Part shown: positions 26,793-34,844 of the stretch, one piece after another
Layout: every line of letters starts with the position of its first letter
Numbering within the stretch: position 1 is the first letter of the stretch
From: Paludibacteraceae bacterium
GTDB lineage: Bacteria; Bacteroidota; Bacteroidia; Bacteroidales; Paludibacteraceae
NCBI GenBank assembly: GCA_017478225.1
Contig: JAFVDX010000009.1
Coordinates: 210,142 to 274,141 of the forward strand
Direction: 5' to 3'
DNA length: 64,000 bases
Program-made: the position numbers and the translations under genes
The notes under the pieces: model-generated
Told to the model about the DNA's origin: nothing
What the model saw: the letters and a program-made list of their open reading frames with translations, nothing else
Database searches by the model: none

Positions 26793-27742
26793 TCTATATT
26801 GCATTTATTGTTTACAATAAAAGTAGGTCGCTCTTTCGCTTTCTCAAAGAGTTTTCCAAGATAGATGCCCACGATGCCAATAAGCGAAATAATGATTCCG
26901 CCCAACAACCAAAGTGAAATAATCAGGCTGGCAAATCCCATTACTTCAATAAACCCCATGCAGTAACGAACGATGAAGACAATCCCAACGATGAAAGCGG
27001 CCAAAGTTACAAGCAAACCCATCTGTACCATGAGACGCATCGGTTTGTCGGAGAAGGAAATAATGGTATCAAAAGCTAATTTGAACAAACGGCTTAGATT
27101 ATAGGTTGATTTGCCTTCGGCACGCTCGTCATGCTGAATAGGAAGATAGGCTTTCCGAAATCCGACCCATTGAATCTGTGTCGGGAAATAGCGCATGGCA
27201 TCGCCCATGGAGAGTACTGCATCAATGACTTTGCGGTCATAGATGCCGAAATTAGCCACAGAGGCGTCTTGTTGGGTTTCGGTCAGATAAGAAAATACTT
27301 TGTAGAAAAACTTGGAGCCCATGCGTTTGAACAATCCGTGTGAACGTTGAATGCGTTGAGCCAGCACGGAATCGTAGCCCTCTTGCGCTTTGGCGTAAAG
27401 ATTTGGGATTTCCTCAGGGCGATCTTGCAAGTCGCAGTCCATAACAACAACCCATTCGCCTGAGGCATAGGAGAGACCTGCGGTGATGGCATAGTGCTGA
27501 CCGAAATTGCGGGAGAGGTTGAGGCCTTTCACACGCGGGTTCTTCTTGCACTCGGTTTCTATGGCAGCCCACGAGTTGTCGGGAGAGGCATCGTTGACAA
27601 GGATGATCTCATAATCATCTGTAATAGAAGTAAGTGCCTCCACATTGCGCCGCACTAATTCGGCAACCATCTTTTCCCCGCGATAAACAGGTGAGACAAC
27701 AGAAAGATGACATTTATTACTTGGCGCACCATTGGGCAACAT
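26789..27742 (-). CDS. Polyprenol-phosphate glycosyltransferase (GT2, ArnC/GtrB/DPM1-like)
   Basis: A 317-residue GT2 enzyme expected to move a sugar from a nucleotide donor to undecaprenyl phosphate on the cytoplasmic face. Seen: VVSPVYRGE and ILVNDASPDNS (donor binding), MDCDLQDRPEEIP (DxD-type metal site), SRNFGQHYAITAGLSYASG, and RAEGKSTYNLSRLFKLA before two C-terminal membrane helices (~235-300). This layout is that of ArnC and GtrB. It is the first gene of the glycan operon, 350 nt downstream of the promoter at 28102-28131. Confidence 0.88.
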   Translation of the reverse strand: MLPNGAPSNKCHLSVVSPVYRGEKMVAELVRRNVEALTSITDDYEIILVNDASPDNSWAAIETECKKNPRVKGLNLSRNFGQHYAITAGLSYASGEWVVVMDCDLQDRPEEIPNLYAKAQEGYDSVLAQRIQRSHGLFKRMGSKFFYKVFSYLTETQQDASVANFGIYDRKVIDAVLSMGDAMRYFPTQIQWVGFRKAYLPIQHDERAEGKSTYNLSRLFKLAFDTIISFSDKPMRLMVQMGLLVTLAAFIVGIVFIVRYCMGFIEVMGFASLIISLWLLGGIIISLIGIVGIYLGKLFEKAKERPTFIVNNKCNIE

Positions 27743-27759
27743 AGTAATGGTGGTGTTTC

Positions 27760-28096
27760 TATTTCATGGCCATGGGTTCCGCAGAGCCGTACATAAATAA
27801 GAAAAGCGTGGAACCTTATTCTACGCTCATTCTTAACTATTAGGCTCTGGTAAACCTTTCTCCCAAGAATAAAACAATAATGCCCACGCCGATATGTACA
27901 GGCGCCTATACGGCGTAAGTATATACATATCCACCGGACATTTATTGCACTATCTTGTTTTGGGGGAGAAATGTACCAGATTTCAATAGTTCCAAAACAA
28001 GCGTCAATAAACGCCTTCTATGTTGTTCATAATGTGATCGCTACGAGTTTTGTAAAGCAGGCTTACCCACCCACAATCCCCGACGCAGTTCATTAC
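27760..28096 (-). ncRNA. Candidate structured leader RNA or small RNA upstream of the glycan operon
   Basis: This gene-free stretch follows a good minus-strand promoter and is dense in base-pairing potential. A 10-bp stem pairs 27954-27963 with 27992-28001. Inside its loop lies 27964-27979, which pairs with 27847-27864 over 8 + 6 bp, i.e. a pseudoknot or an alternative fold. Further stems: 27782-27788 with 27843-27849, 27805-27809 with 27823-27827, 27892-27898 with 27924-27930, and 28001-28004 with 28011-28014. I could not match it to tmRNA, RNase P, SRP or 6S RNA. It could be a separate RNA or a regulatory 5' leader of the GT2 gene. Confidence 0.55.
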
Positions 28097-28101
28097 GAGT
28101 G

Positions 28102-28131
28102 CAAAGGTAGTTAAAAAATATAAATCACAAA
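28102..28131 (-). promoter_or_regulatory. Promoter of the glycan operon leader
   Basis: On the minus strand TTTG (28131-28128) and TACCTTTG (28109-28102) are 18 bp apart, slightly shorter than the usual 19-20. Transcription should start near 28096. Confidence 0.65.
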
Positions 28132-28146
28132 AATAAATCAAAAATA

Positions 28147-28170
28147 TTTACGCAAAAAACTTTGCGTAAA
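28147..28170. promoter_or_regulatory. Perfect inverted repeat upstream of the glycan promoter (possible operator)
   Basis: TTTACGCAAA at 28147-28156 and TTTGCGTAAA at 28161-28170 form a perfect 10-bp inverted repeat with a 4-bp spacer. It starts 16 bp upstream of the -33 element on the minus strand, a position suited to a transcription activator site. No regulator gene is adjacent. Confidence 0.5.
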
Positions 28171-28302
28171 CAACATATCATAATCCAATCATCGGCATTT
28201 ACAAATAGTTAAGCAGGTTATGCTTCGTTTTGTATAACTTTTGGACTGCAAGAGTGTTGTTTCGAGTGTTTCTGCTTTTCTTGTGATACTAAAGTTTCCT
28301 AT

Positions 28303-28352
28303 ATCAGATAATCAGCGAATTATATTTGTCGATTGTTTGTGAAATATTCTGA
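28303..28352 (+). repeat. Left copy of a 50-bp inverted repeat
   Basis: This copy matches the reverse complement of 31473-31522 at 46 of 50 positions. It lies 54 bp beyond the rubrerythrin stop and runs into a 9-bp tandem repeat on its inner side (28345-28377). Confidence 0.85.
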
Positions 28353-28377
28353 TTATTCTGAGTGTTCTGATTAATCG
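28345..28377. repeat. Short 9-bp tandem repeat
   Basis: Three and a half units: TATTCTGAT, TATTCTGAG, TGTTCTGAT, then TAATCG. It corresponds in inverted orientation to the array at 31436-31480. Confidence 0.75.
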
Positions 28378-28405
28378 AAAAACTTAGTTTTTGTTTTTCT
28401 GTTGG

Positions 28406-28948
28406 TTAGTAGTTCTCTGCTAACAATTGGAAATAACTCTGTGCGTGGTGGCAAACCGGACATTCTTCCGGTGCCTGTTTGCCAACTACGATATGGCCGC
28501 AGTTGGAGCATTGCCATATACAGTCGCCCTCTCGCGAGAAGACCACCTTGTCCTCGATGTTCTTCAGCAGTTTGCGGTAACGCTCCTCATGGTGTTTCTC
28601 TATAGCACCGACCATCTCGAATTTCTCGGCAATCTCGTCAAATCCCTCTGCGCGTGCTTCTGCTGCCATGCGTGCATACATATCCGTCCACTCGGCGTTC
28701 TCGCCTTCTGCCGCTGTCTGCAAATTGGTAGCAGTATCACTCACCTTGCCACCGTTCAGGTATTTGTACCATATCTCCGCGTGCTCTTTCTCGTTTGCTG
28801 CGGTCTCTTCGAAAATCTTACTTATCTGCACGAATCCGTCTTTCTTGGCTTTGGACGCGAAGAAAGTATATTTGTTGCGTGCCATTGACTCGCCTGCGAA
28901 AGCCTCCATGAGGTTCTTTTCGGTTTTTGTTCCTTTCAAGTCTTTCAT
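28406..28948 (-). CDS. rbr: Rubrerythrin (classical order)
   Basis: The start is placed at 28948 ([20 protein letters not shown]), the standard family start; the longer frame to 29002 adds 18 unlike residues. This 180-residue protein has an N-terminal ferritin-like diiron domain ([12 protein letters not shown] and later [10 protein letters not shown]) and a C-terminal rubredoxin (CSNCG near residue 148, CPVCHH near 163). It reduces hydrogen peroxide with electrons from NAD(P)H via rubredoxin-type partners. Its -7 element TATATTTG lies at 28994-28987. It sits alone between the UGSC-like gene and an inverted repeat. Confidence 0.94.
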   Translation of the reverse strand: MKDLKGTKTEKNLMEAFAGESMARNKYTFFASKAKKDGFVQISKIFEETAANEKEHAEIWYKYLNGGKVSDTATNLQTAAEGENAEWTDMYARMAAEARAEGFDEIAEKFEMVGAIEKHHEERYRKLLKNIEDKVVFSREGDCIWQCSNCGHIVVGKQAPEECPVCHHAQSYFQLLAENY

Positions 28949-29044
28949 AACAATAATGTGTTTTATAATGTTTATTACTTCGCTCGCAAATATACTATAC
29001 ACATTGCATATACGAGCATAAAAGAAATAAAAGAGTTCTTTTTG

Positions 29045-31159
29045 TCATTCTCTATAATTTCCTTTGAATATCTTAAATGAGCCTTTGATGCCTGCGAGTC
29101 GGACTATATAGATTCCGGCCGGCAAGTTGCTTAGGTTATAATCATAGATGGTGGAGGCAATCATTTTACCTGCAGTGTCGAATACAGCCATCCGCTCATG
29201 GTTGGGATTGATGATCATTGTTCCACGCTGAATTATAGGCAAGTCATCCGGATTGAGTGAACTGATGTCAGTTGTTGGATTGTCGTCTATTTCTTCTAAA
29301 AACATGGATTCTAAGGTTGGATAGCCTTTGGCTGCCATAATAGAATCCCATTTGGCAGGTATCTCCACTGCTGCTATTGAGTGCGAGCCGCCGGGCATTA
29401 CTTGCACTTTGTTGCGTGCAGTATCGCCTGTGATGATGAACACGGTGGAGTCTCTTCTCATAGTTGGGACGGTTTTCTGTGTGCTTTCTGTCCTGTCGTA
29501 CCATGGGGCGGTGGTGGTGGTTTGTCCTCCCTCCGATTGCTCAATATAGTGTGTATATTGGTTCATGGTGTAGTTCTTCTGTCCTCCTGTATTGGCGTAG
29601 AGGTTAGCAAAAGCACGCTCTTTGACTGGCCTGCGAGAATTGACAATGAGGCTGTCCTCCAGTTCATCTAAAGTCTTGAACTTTACGGCCAGATTGCGCG
29701 CTACGGGTTCGGTCATGAGAATAGTTCTTGGAGTGTACTGCTGACTACTGCCAAGAGCGCATTGACCTCTCTCTGAACAGTCCCAAGCGATAAGTTGCAT
29801 CATGATTTGCGGATCTTGTGTTGAGATAGCCATATTATTGCCCCATAAGAGTGCCGATGTGACTGTCACAGCCGATTCATTGATACCTAATCCTCTGCGC
29901 ACATGATATGGTTCCCATCCTACGCGGCGGCAAGCCGCATCATCCTCCACAATACACCATGCCATCGGGTAACCAAATGTACCCATACGATTGGCTTTGA
30001 CATAATATCCCATCATATTCATGATTGCGAGGTTAAGGAACCGTCCGATAACCATATTCGCCCGTTCATTGATCTGTCCTTGTCCGGCATCGATACCGAG
30101 TTGTCTTGCCATTGGTCCGTTGATGATGCAATAAGGTATCCAACCATGTGTAGAGAGAAGTGTACGACGAAACTCAGGACCTGCCATTGCTTTGGTCATA
30201 GCAATGAGCAGAGGCATATACTCAGGTTTGCATCCCGCCATGATGGCATTAACGGCTACATGCCATGCAGTAATATTACGGTAAGCGCCCGGCATAACAA
30301 CTACTGTCTCATGCCATGCATAGTCTGTATAGGTCAGATAACGATTGGCCTCTTCGTAAGTAGGAGGAACAAAAGGCATACCATCTGACCATTGCATTGA
30401 AACGAAAAAAGAATCAATCTGGTGAATATCTCCCCAGAAGACATCGTCCCGCAAGTCGCCATGATCAGCGTTTTTGGCAGCATCAATCTCCTCCTGTGTA
30501 ATTGGAGTGGTCAACCCTGCTAATATCTGAGGCCATGTCACATTGCGTGTGTTCTCAATCAGTTGTTGCTCGGTATGCGTTGCAAAAGCACCAGGATACT
30601 CGGCTGTACGAAGCACGGCTACACCATTGTTATATGCCGTGTATTTGGCCTGGTCGGTGAATCCGGGACCTGCAACAACCACCGCAGGAATCCCGAGATA
30701 CTCTGCCGCAATAGCAGAGCCCGTTTCTTTAGGAGTACAAATACCGCAGCCGCCATTACCACATATTACCGCATCAACATTATGCTCTATCAGTTTTTGT
30801 TTGAAGGCCTTAGCCTGTTCTCGATCAATACCCATGCCTGCGTAAGGTCCGGCATAACCCATCTCGTCGGTCAACAGAACGGTTACATTAGAGTAGTTTT
30901 CCTCAATGATGCGCTTGATCTCCGGATGAGTGATATGCGCCATAAAACTGACGCCTACAACAGCGATGGTCTTATTGTCCAGTGTGGTGAGAAGCGGCGC
31001 CTGCTCTATATGAGAGACCATACTACGACCGACAGGTGAAACAACAGCAAAATAGCGAAACTCATCCTCCGGTGCATGGCAGGTGGTGTCACAGATAACT
31101 CGTCCAAAAGACGCAATACTCAGCAAAAAGAGTGTCAAAGAGAGAATAAAGTGCTTCAT
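29045..31159 (-). CDS. Secreted UGSC-like protein with T9SS sorting domain
   Basis: I place the start at 31159 (MKHFILSLTLFLLSIASFG), a clean signal peptide; the frame to 31231 adds 24 residues. The 704-residue protein has an N-terminal domain whose CGNGGCGICTPKETG resembles the UGSC family of redox or selenoproteins, with Cys (C138, C141) in a CxxC in place of Sec. A second large domain (~240-560; DGMPFVPPTYEEANRYL, STHGWIPYCIINGPM, GWEPYHVRRGLG) is of a type I associate with UGSC proteins but cannot name. The C-terminus (MAVFDTAGKMIAS ... LSNLPAGIYIVRLAG) is a type A T9SS sorting domain. The family call is tentative; the reaction is unknown. Confidence 0.6.
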   Translation of the reverse strand: MKHFILSLTLFLLSIASFGRVICDTTCHAPEDEFRYFAVVSPVGRSMVSHIEQAPLLTTLDNKTIAVVGVSFMAHITHPEIKRIIEENYSNVTVLLTDEMGYAGPYAGMGIDREQAKAFKQKLIEHNVDAVICGNGGCGICTPKETGSAIAAEYLGIPAVVVAGPGFTDQAKYTAYNNGVAVLRTAEYPGAFATHTEQQLIENTRNVTWPQILAGLTTPITQEEIDAAKNADHGDLRDDVFWGDIHQIDSFFVSMQWSDGMPFVPPTYEEANRYLTYTDYAWHETVVVMPGAYRNITAWHVAVNAIMAGCKPEYMPLLIAMTKAMAGPEFRRTLLSTHGWIPYCIINGPMARQLGIDAGQGQINERANMVIGRFLNLAIMNMMGYYVKANRMGTFGYPMAWCIVEDDAACRRVGWEPYHVRRGLGINESAVTVTSALLWGNNMAISTQDPQIMMQLIAWDCSERGQCALGSSQQYTPRTILMTEPVARNLAVKFKTLDELEDSLIVNSRRPVKERAFANLYANTGGQKNYTMNQYTHYIEQSEGGQTTTTAPWYDRTESTQKTVPTMRRDSTVFIITGDTARNKVQVMPGGSHSIAAVEIPAKWDSIMAAKGYPTLESMFLEEIDDNPTTDISSLNPDDLPIIQRGTMIINPNHERMAVFDTAGKMIASTIYDYNLSNLPAGIYIVRLAGIKGSFKIFKGNYRE

Positions 31160-31435
31160 GAAGAATAGATAGTTAAAGGAGGCAAATATTATTTCGGCCA
31201 CAAAGAAACAAAAAAAAATGAATATATGCAAAATTATTTTTCAAGTAAATTATGAATATATAATTTTCACCTATTCAATTTGCTCGTTTTAATGTCCAAT
31301 TTGAGTTTAATAATGAGTTAAAGTTTCCCGATTAAGAGATAATAAACTATACTTTCCCACATTAAGATAATAAAATTCAATTTTGGGTAATTTTTGACCA
31401 CAAAGAAAAATGAAGTTTATCGTTTAATTCGTTTA

Positions 31436-31480
31436 TTCAGTACACCCAGAACATTCAGAATACTCAGAACACTCAGAATA
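31436..31480. repeat. 9-bp tandem repeat, five units
   Basis: Units TTCAGTACA, CCCAGAACA, TTCAGAATA, CTCAGAACA and CTCAGAATA run without gaps. The array overlaps the inner edge of the inverted repeat copy at 31473. Confidence 0.8.
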
Positions 31481-31522
31481 TTTCGCGAACAATCGACAAA
31501 TATAATTCGCAGATCATCTGAT
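31473..31522 (-). repeat. Right copy of a 50-bp inverted repeat
   Basis: Reverse complement of 28303-28352 with four mismatches. Together the copies bracket the rubrerythrin and UGSC-like genes. Confidence 0.85.
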
Positions 31523-31540
31523 TTGGAAGTCTTGAATTGA

Positions 31541-31593
31541 GTAATACAAAGAAGGCGTGCAAAATCTAATTTGGCACACCTTCTTTGTATTAC
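31541..31593 (-). terminator. Terminator downstream of rpmE2
   Basis: GTAATACAAAGAAGG (31541-31555) pairs with CCTTCTTTGTATTAC (31579-31593), extended by GTGC/GCAC inside. It begins 15 bp after the rpmE2 stop. Confidence 0.72.
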
Positions 31594-31607
31594 AAAAAGT
31601 AAAATGA

Positions 31608-31862
31608 TTATTTGCGGTTACGATTACCATAGCGTGACATAAACTTATCAACGCGTCCGGCTGTATCCACAAGTTTCGATTTACCTGTATAGAATGGGTG
31701 AGAAGTGTTGGAGATTTCAAGTTTTATCAAAGGATAAGTTTCTCCGTCTATCTCAATGGTGTCTTTTGTGTTTGCTGTAGAGCGGCTGAAGAATTGGTCG
31801 CCGTTCGACATATCTTTGAAAACTACTACACGGTAGTTTTCTGGATGAATACCTTTTTTCAT
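31608..31862 (-). CDS. rpmE2: 50S ribosomal protein L31 type B
   Basis: An 84-residue L31 of the zinc-independent type B: it begins [17 protein letters not shown] and contains [20 protein letters not shown], but lacks the CxxC pair of type A. L31 sits at the subunit interface of the ribosome. It is 18 bp downstream of rplI and closes a four-gene ribosomal group. Confidence 0.96.
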   Translation of the reverse strand: MKKGIHPENYRVVVFKDMSNGDQFFSRSTANTKDTIEIDGETYPLIKLEISNTSHPFYTGKSKLVDTAGRVDKFMSRYGNRNRK

Positions 31863-31880
31863 AATACGGTCCTTTCTTTA

Positions 31881-32324
31881 TTATTCAGCGGCTACTATAT
31901 TAAACTTAATTTCAGCCTTCACTTCACGGTGCAAGCGAGCAGTGGCCTCATATTCGCCAAGTTCTTTTGCCTCCGGCATGGTGATAACTTTGCGGTCAAC
32001 AGTAATATCCATTGCTGCAAGAGCGTCAACCAATTGTTGTGAAGTAACAGCACCAAATATCTTACCATTTTCATTGGCTTTAACAGGTACGGTGAGAACA
32101 ATAGCAGCCAATTTCTGTTGCAATGCCTCAGCGTCAGCCTTCAGTTGAGCCAACTTGCGGGCTTGTTGTTTGAGATTCTCTTCTAATTGTTTGCGGTTGC
32201 TATCATTAGCAATGATTGCAAGACGATTAGGTATAAGGTAGTTGCGACCATATCCGTCACGAACTTTTACGATATCATTTTTATAGCCGAGGTTATCGAC
32301 ATCTTGAATTAAAATTACATACAT
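31881..32324 (-). CDS. rplI: 50S ribosomal protein L9
   Basis: A 147-residue L9. The N-terminal RNA-binding domain (MYVILIQDVDNLGYKNDIVKV, then RDGYGRNYLIP) is followed by the long connecting helix (residues ~40-75, Lys/Gln/Leu-rich) and a C-terminal domain with KIFGAVTSQQLVDAL. It has the usual place after rpsF-rpsR. Confidence 0.96.
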   Translation of the reverse strand: MYVILIQDVDNLGYKNDIVKVRDGYGRNYLIPNRLAIIANDSNRKQLEENLKQQARKLAQLKADAEALQQKLAAIVLTVPVKANENGKIFGAVTSQQLVDALAAMDITVDRKVITMPEAKELGEYEATARLHREVKAEIKFNIVAAE

Positions 32325-32343
32325 TGTCTTGTCCTCCTACTTT

Positions 32344-32604
32344 TTATTTCATCATATCAGTTACGTATGGCAGCAAAGCCAAGTGACGAGCGCGCTTAAC
32401 AGCCTGAGCAACCTTGCGTTGATACTTGAGTGAAGTACCGGTTAAGCGGCGAGGCAATATCTTACCTTGTTCATTCAAAAATTTCTTCAAAAACTCTGGG
32501 TCTTTGTAGTCAATGTAGCGTATTCCGCTCTTCTTGAAACGGCAATACTTTTTCTTTTTAACATCGCTTTGTTGCGGGGTTAAATAACGAAGTTCTTCTG
32601 CCAT
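32344..32604 (-). CDS. rpsR: 30S ribosomal protein S18
   Basis: An 86-residue S18: the [15 protein letters not shown] segment and the conserved [20 protein letters not shown] and [11 protein letters not shown] are present. It lies between rpsF (3 bp upstream) and rplI, the standard bacterial order. Confidence 0.96.
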   Translation of the reverse strand: MAEELRYLTPQQSDVKKKKYCRFKKSGIRYIDYKDPEFLKKFLNEQGKILPRRLTGTSLKYQRKVAQAVKRARHLALLPYVTDMMK

Positions 32605-32607
32605 AGT

Positions 32608-32952
32608 TTAGTCCTCCTTTTGATTTTTGCGGTTGCGACGCTTCTCTGCATACTCAAATGCATACTTGTCAAGACGGAAAGTGAGGAAACGAATAATACG
32701 CTCATCACGACGGAATGCCGTCTCAAGAATTTCAACCACTTGTGGTTCAACATCAAATTGTAAAATGGCATAGAATCCCGTTGTTTTGCCTTTAATAGGA
32801 TATGCGAGTTTCTTCAAACCCCACTCCTCACGATTGAGCACTGTGCCACCATTCTCTGTTAGCACTGCCTCATACTTGTTAACCGCTTCCTTCATCTGGG
32901 TCTCAGACAAAACGGGAGTCAAAATGAAAGCGGCCTCGTAATGATTTAACAT
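32608..32952 (-). CDS. rpsF: 30S ribosomal protein S6
   Basis: A 114-residue S6: YEAAFILTPVLSETQMKEAV, GLKKLAYPIKGKTTGFY and the C-terminal DERIIRFLTFRLDKYA match the family. It is the first gene of rpsF-rpsR-rplI-rpmE2. A -7 element TACCTTTG lies at 33029-33022 on the minus strand. Confidence 0.96.
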   Translation of the reverse strand: MLNHYEAAFILTPVLSETQMKEAVNKYEAVLTENGGTVLNREEWGLKKLAYPIKGKTTGFYAILQFDVEPQVVEILETAFRRDERIIRFLTFRLDKYAFEYAEKRRNRKNQKED

Positions 32953-33098
32953 GTGTTTAATTGTAATTAGTTAATAATTAGTTAATAATCCGTTTGAACG
33001 AAAATCACTCAAAACGGGCTGCAAAGGTATAACAAATGTTTGAATTACACAACACTATCGCACTTTTTCTTAATAAATATCTAAAAATAGCCAAAAAA

Positions 33099-33130
33099 TT
33101 TGTGAGATTAAAAAATATGTAGTACTTTTG
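33099..33130 (+). promoter_or_regulatory. Promoter of the tRNA pair
   Basis: TTTG at 33099-33102 and TACTTTTG at 33123-33130 are 20 bp apart, ~50 bp upstream of the first tRNA. Confidence 0.72.
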
Positions 33131-33182
33131 CAGCCGATTTCCGACAATGTAATGCATTAGCCTTCGTTCTTGGAGATAATAT

Positions 33183-33254
<72 letters not shown>

Positions 33255-33278
33255 CTTTTTGAATCAATAAGCAAGTTT

Positions 33279-33349
33279 GGTACCTTGCCCGAGTGGTTAG
33301 GGACCGGTCTGCAAAACCGGGGACAGCGGTTCGAATCTGCTAGGTACCT
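33279..33349 (+). tRNA. tRNA-Cys (GCA)
   Basis: A complete 71-nt cloverleaf: acceptor GGTACCT/AGGTACC, D stem CCC/GGG, anticodon stem CCGGT/ACCGG with loop CTGCAAA, T stem AGCGG/CTGCT. The discriminator base is U73, a known identity element for tRNA-Cys. CCA is not encoded. Confidence 0.95.
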
Positions 33350-33354
33350 CTACA

Positions 33355-33379
33355 AGAACCGCAAAAACGGTTCTTTTTT
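33355..33379 (+). terminator. Terminator after tRNA-Cys, just before sufB
   Basis: AGAACCG (33355-33361), loop CAAAAA, CGGTTCT (33368-33374), then a T run. Only 20 bp separate it from the sufB ATG. Confidence 0.82.
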
Positions 33380-33399
33380 ATTTTGAAGAAAAAATAACT

Positions 33400-34830
33400 A
33401 TGGAGGAGATTATTCAAGACATAACAGATAGTGAGTATAAGTATGGATTTACTACACAGATACAAACTGATGTTATTCCTAAAGGGATAAGTGAAAATAT
33501 CATCAGGCTGATATCTGCTAAAAAACAAGAGCCGGAATGGTTGTTGGAATTTCGCCTTAATGCTTATAAGAAATGGCGTGAGATGACTCCTCCTACATGG
33601 GCTCATCTACAAATACCCGATATTGATTTTCAGGCTATTTCTTACTATGCTGCTCCGCAAGCAAAAAAAGAAGGTGAGAGCAAAATAGATCCTGAATTAG
33701 AAAAGACTTTTGATAAGTTGGGTATTCCACTTGAAGAAAGGGCCGCATTGGCAGGTAATATGGCTGTAGATGCAGTGATGGACTCTGTCAGTGTAAAAAC
33801 TACCTTTAAAGAAACTCTTGCCGAAAAAGGTATTATTTTTTGTTCTATAAGTGAGGCCGTGAGGGAATATCCTGAATTGGTCAAACAGTATTTGGGCTCA
33901 GTTGTGCCCGCCGGTGATAATTTTTATGCGGCTCTTAACTCTGCTGTGTTCTCTGACGGATCGTTTGTGTATATTCCCAAAGGCGTTCGTTGCCCGATGG
34001 AACTGAGCACTTATTTTCGTATAAATGCTGCAGGGACAGGTCAGTTTGAGCGTACTTTGCTTATTGCTGACGAAGGGGCTTATTTGAGTTATTTGGAAGG
34101 CTGTACTGCTCCTATGCGCGATGAAAACCAGTTGCATGCAGCCATAGTGGAAATTGTAGTACATAAAGATGCCCAAGTCAAATATTCAACGGTCCAAAAT
34201 TGGTATCCCGGAGATAAGTATGGCAAAGGGGGTATATATAATTTTGTTACCAAACGAGGTATTTGTCATGAGCATGCCCGTTTGAGTTGGACTCAGGTTG
34301 AGACTGGTTCGGCTATAACATGGAAATATCCGTCTTGTATTCTCAAGGGCGATTATTCATCTGCCGAGTTCTATTCGGTAGCAGTAACCAATAACTATCA
34401 GCAGGCAGATACAGGCACAAAAATGATTCATTTGGGCAAGCATACCACTTCAAGAATAATATCAAAAGGTATTTCGGCAGGGAAAAGTCAAAATAGTTAT
34501 CGAGGGTTGGTCAGAGTAGTTCCTGCTGCTCAAGGGGCAAGAAATTATAGTCAATGCGATTCTTTGCTGTTAGGTAGCAATTGCGGTGCTCATACTTTTC
34601 CCGATATGCAGATTCAGAACTCCACAGCCGTTGTAGAACATGAAGCCACAACATCTAAGATTTCTGAGGATCAACTTTTCTATTGTCAGCAGCGTGGAAT
34701 AGGAACTGAAGATGCTGTTGGTCTGATAGTAAATGGTTATGCCAAAGATGTGCTCAATAAATTGCCAATGGAGTTTGCCGTAGAGGCTCAAAAACTGCTA
34801 CAGGTAAGTCTTGAAGGAAGTGTAGGATAG
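33400..34830 (+). CDS. sufB: Fe-S cluster assembly scaffold SufB
   Basis: A 476-residue SufB, which with SufC and SufD builds Fe-S clusters in the cytosol. Conserved stretches: [48 protein letters not shown] (active-site Cys region) and [11 protein letters not shown] near the C-terminus. No sufC, sufD or sufS follows; the next gene is ldcA. No separate promoter fits between the tRNA terminator and the ATG, so transcription may depend on read-through from the tRNA unit. Confidence 0.95.
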   Translation: MEEIIQDITDSEYKYGFTTQIQTDVIPKGISENIIRLISAKKQEPEWLLEFRLNAYKKWREMTPPTWAHLQIPDIDFQAISYYAAPQAKKEGESKIDPELEKTFDKLGIPLEERAALAGNMAVDAVMDSVSVKTTFKETLAEKGIIFCSISEAVREYPELVKQYLGSVVPAGDNFYAALNSAVFSDGSFVYIPKGVRCPMELSTYFRINAAGTGQFERTLLIADEGAYLSYLEGCTAPMRDENQLHAAIVEIVVHKDAQVKYSTVQNWYPGDKYGKGGIYNFVTKRGICHEHARLSWTQVETGSAITWKYPSCILKGDYSSAEFYSVAVTNNYQQADTGTKMIHLGKHTTSRIISKGISAGKSQNSYRGLVRVVPAAQGARNYSQCDSLLLGSNCGAHTFPDMQIQNSTAVVEHEATTSKISEDQLFYCQQRGIGTEDAVGLIVNGYAKDVLNKLPMEFAVEAQKLLQVSLEGSVG

Positions 34831-34844
34831 TTAAAAATTTTATT

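Larger units (their letters stand above)
31160..31540. other. Gene-free stretch with repeats between the UGSC-like gene and rpmE2
   Basis: No gene is seen. It contains an imperfect ~25-bp direct repeat (31321-31345 and 31352-31375, core TTTCCC..ATTAAGA), a 9-bp tandem array (31436-31480) and the right copy of the 50-bp inverted repeat (31473-31522). Confidence 0.6.

Noticed and set aside
27760..28096. tmRNA, RNase P RNA, SRP RNA or 6S RNA
   Set aside because: No tRNA-like end, no RNase P core segments, no SRP tetraloop motif and no single long 6S-type hairpin could be found on either strand.
29045..31159. Selenoprotein with internal TGA
   Set aside because: The motif is fully cysteine-coded and the frame has no in-frame TGA.
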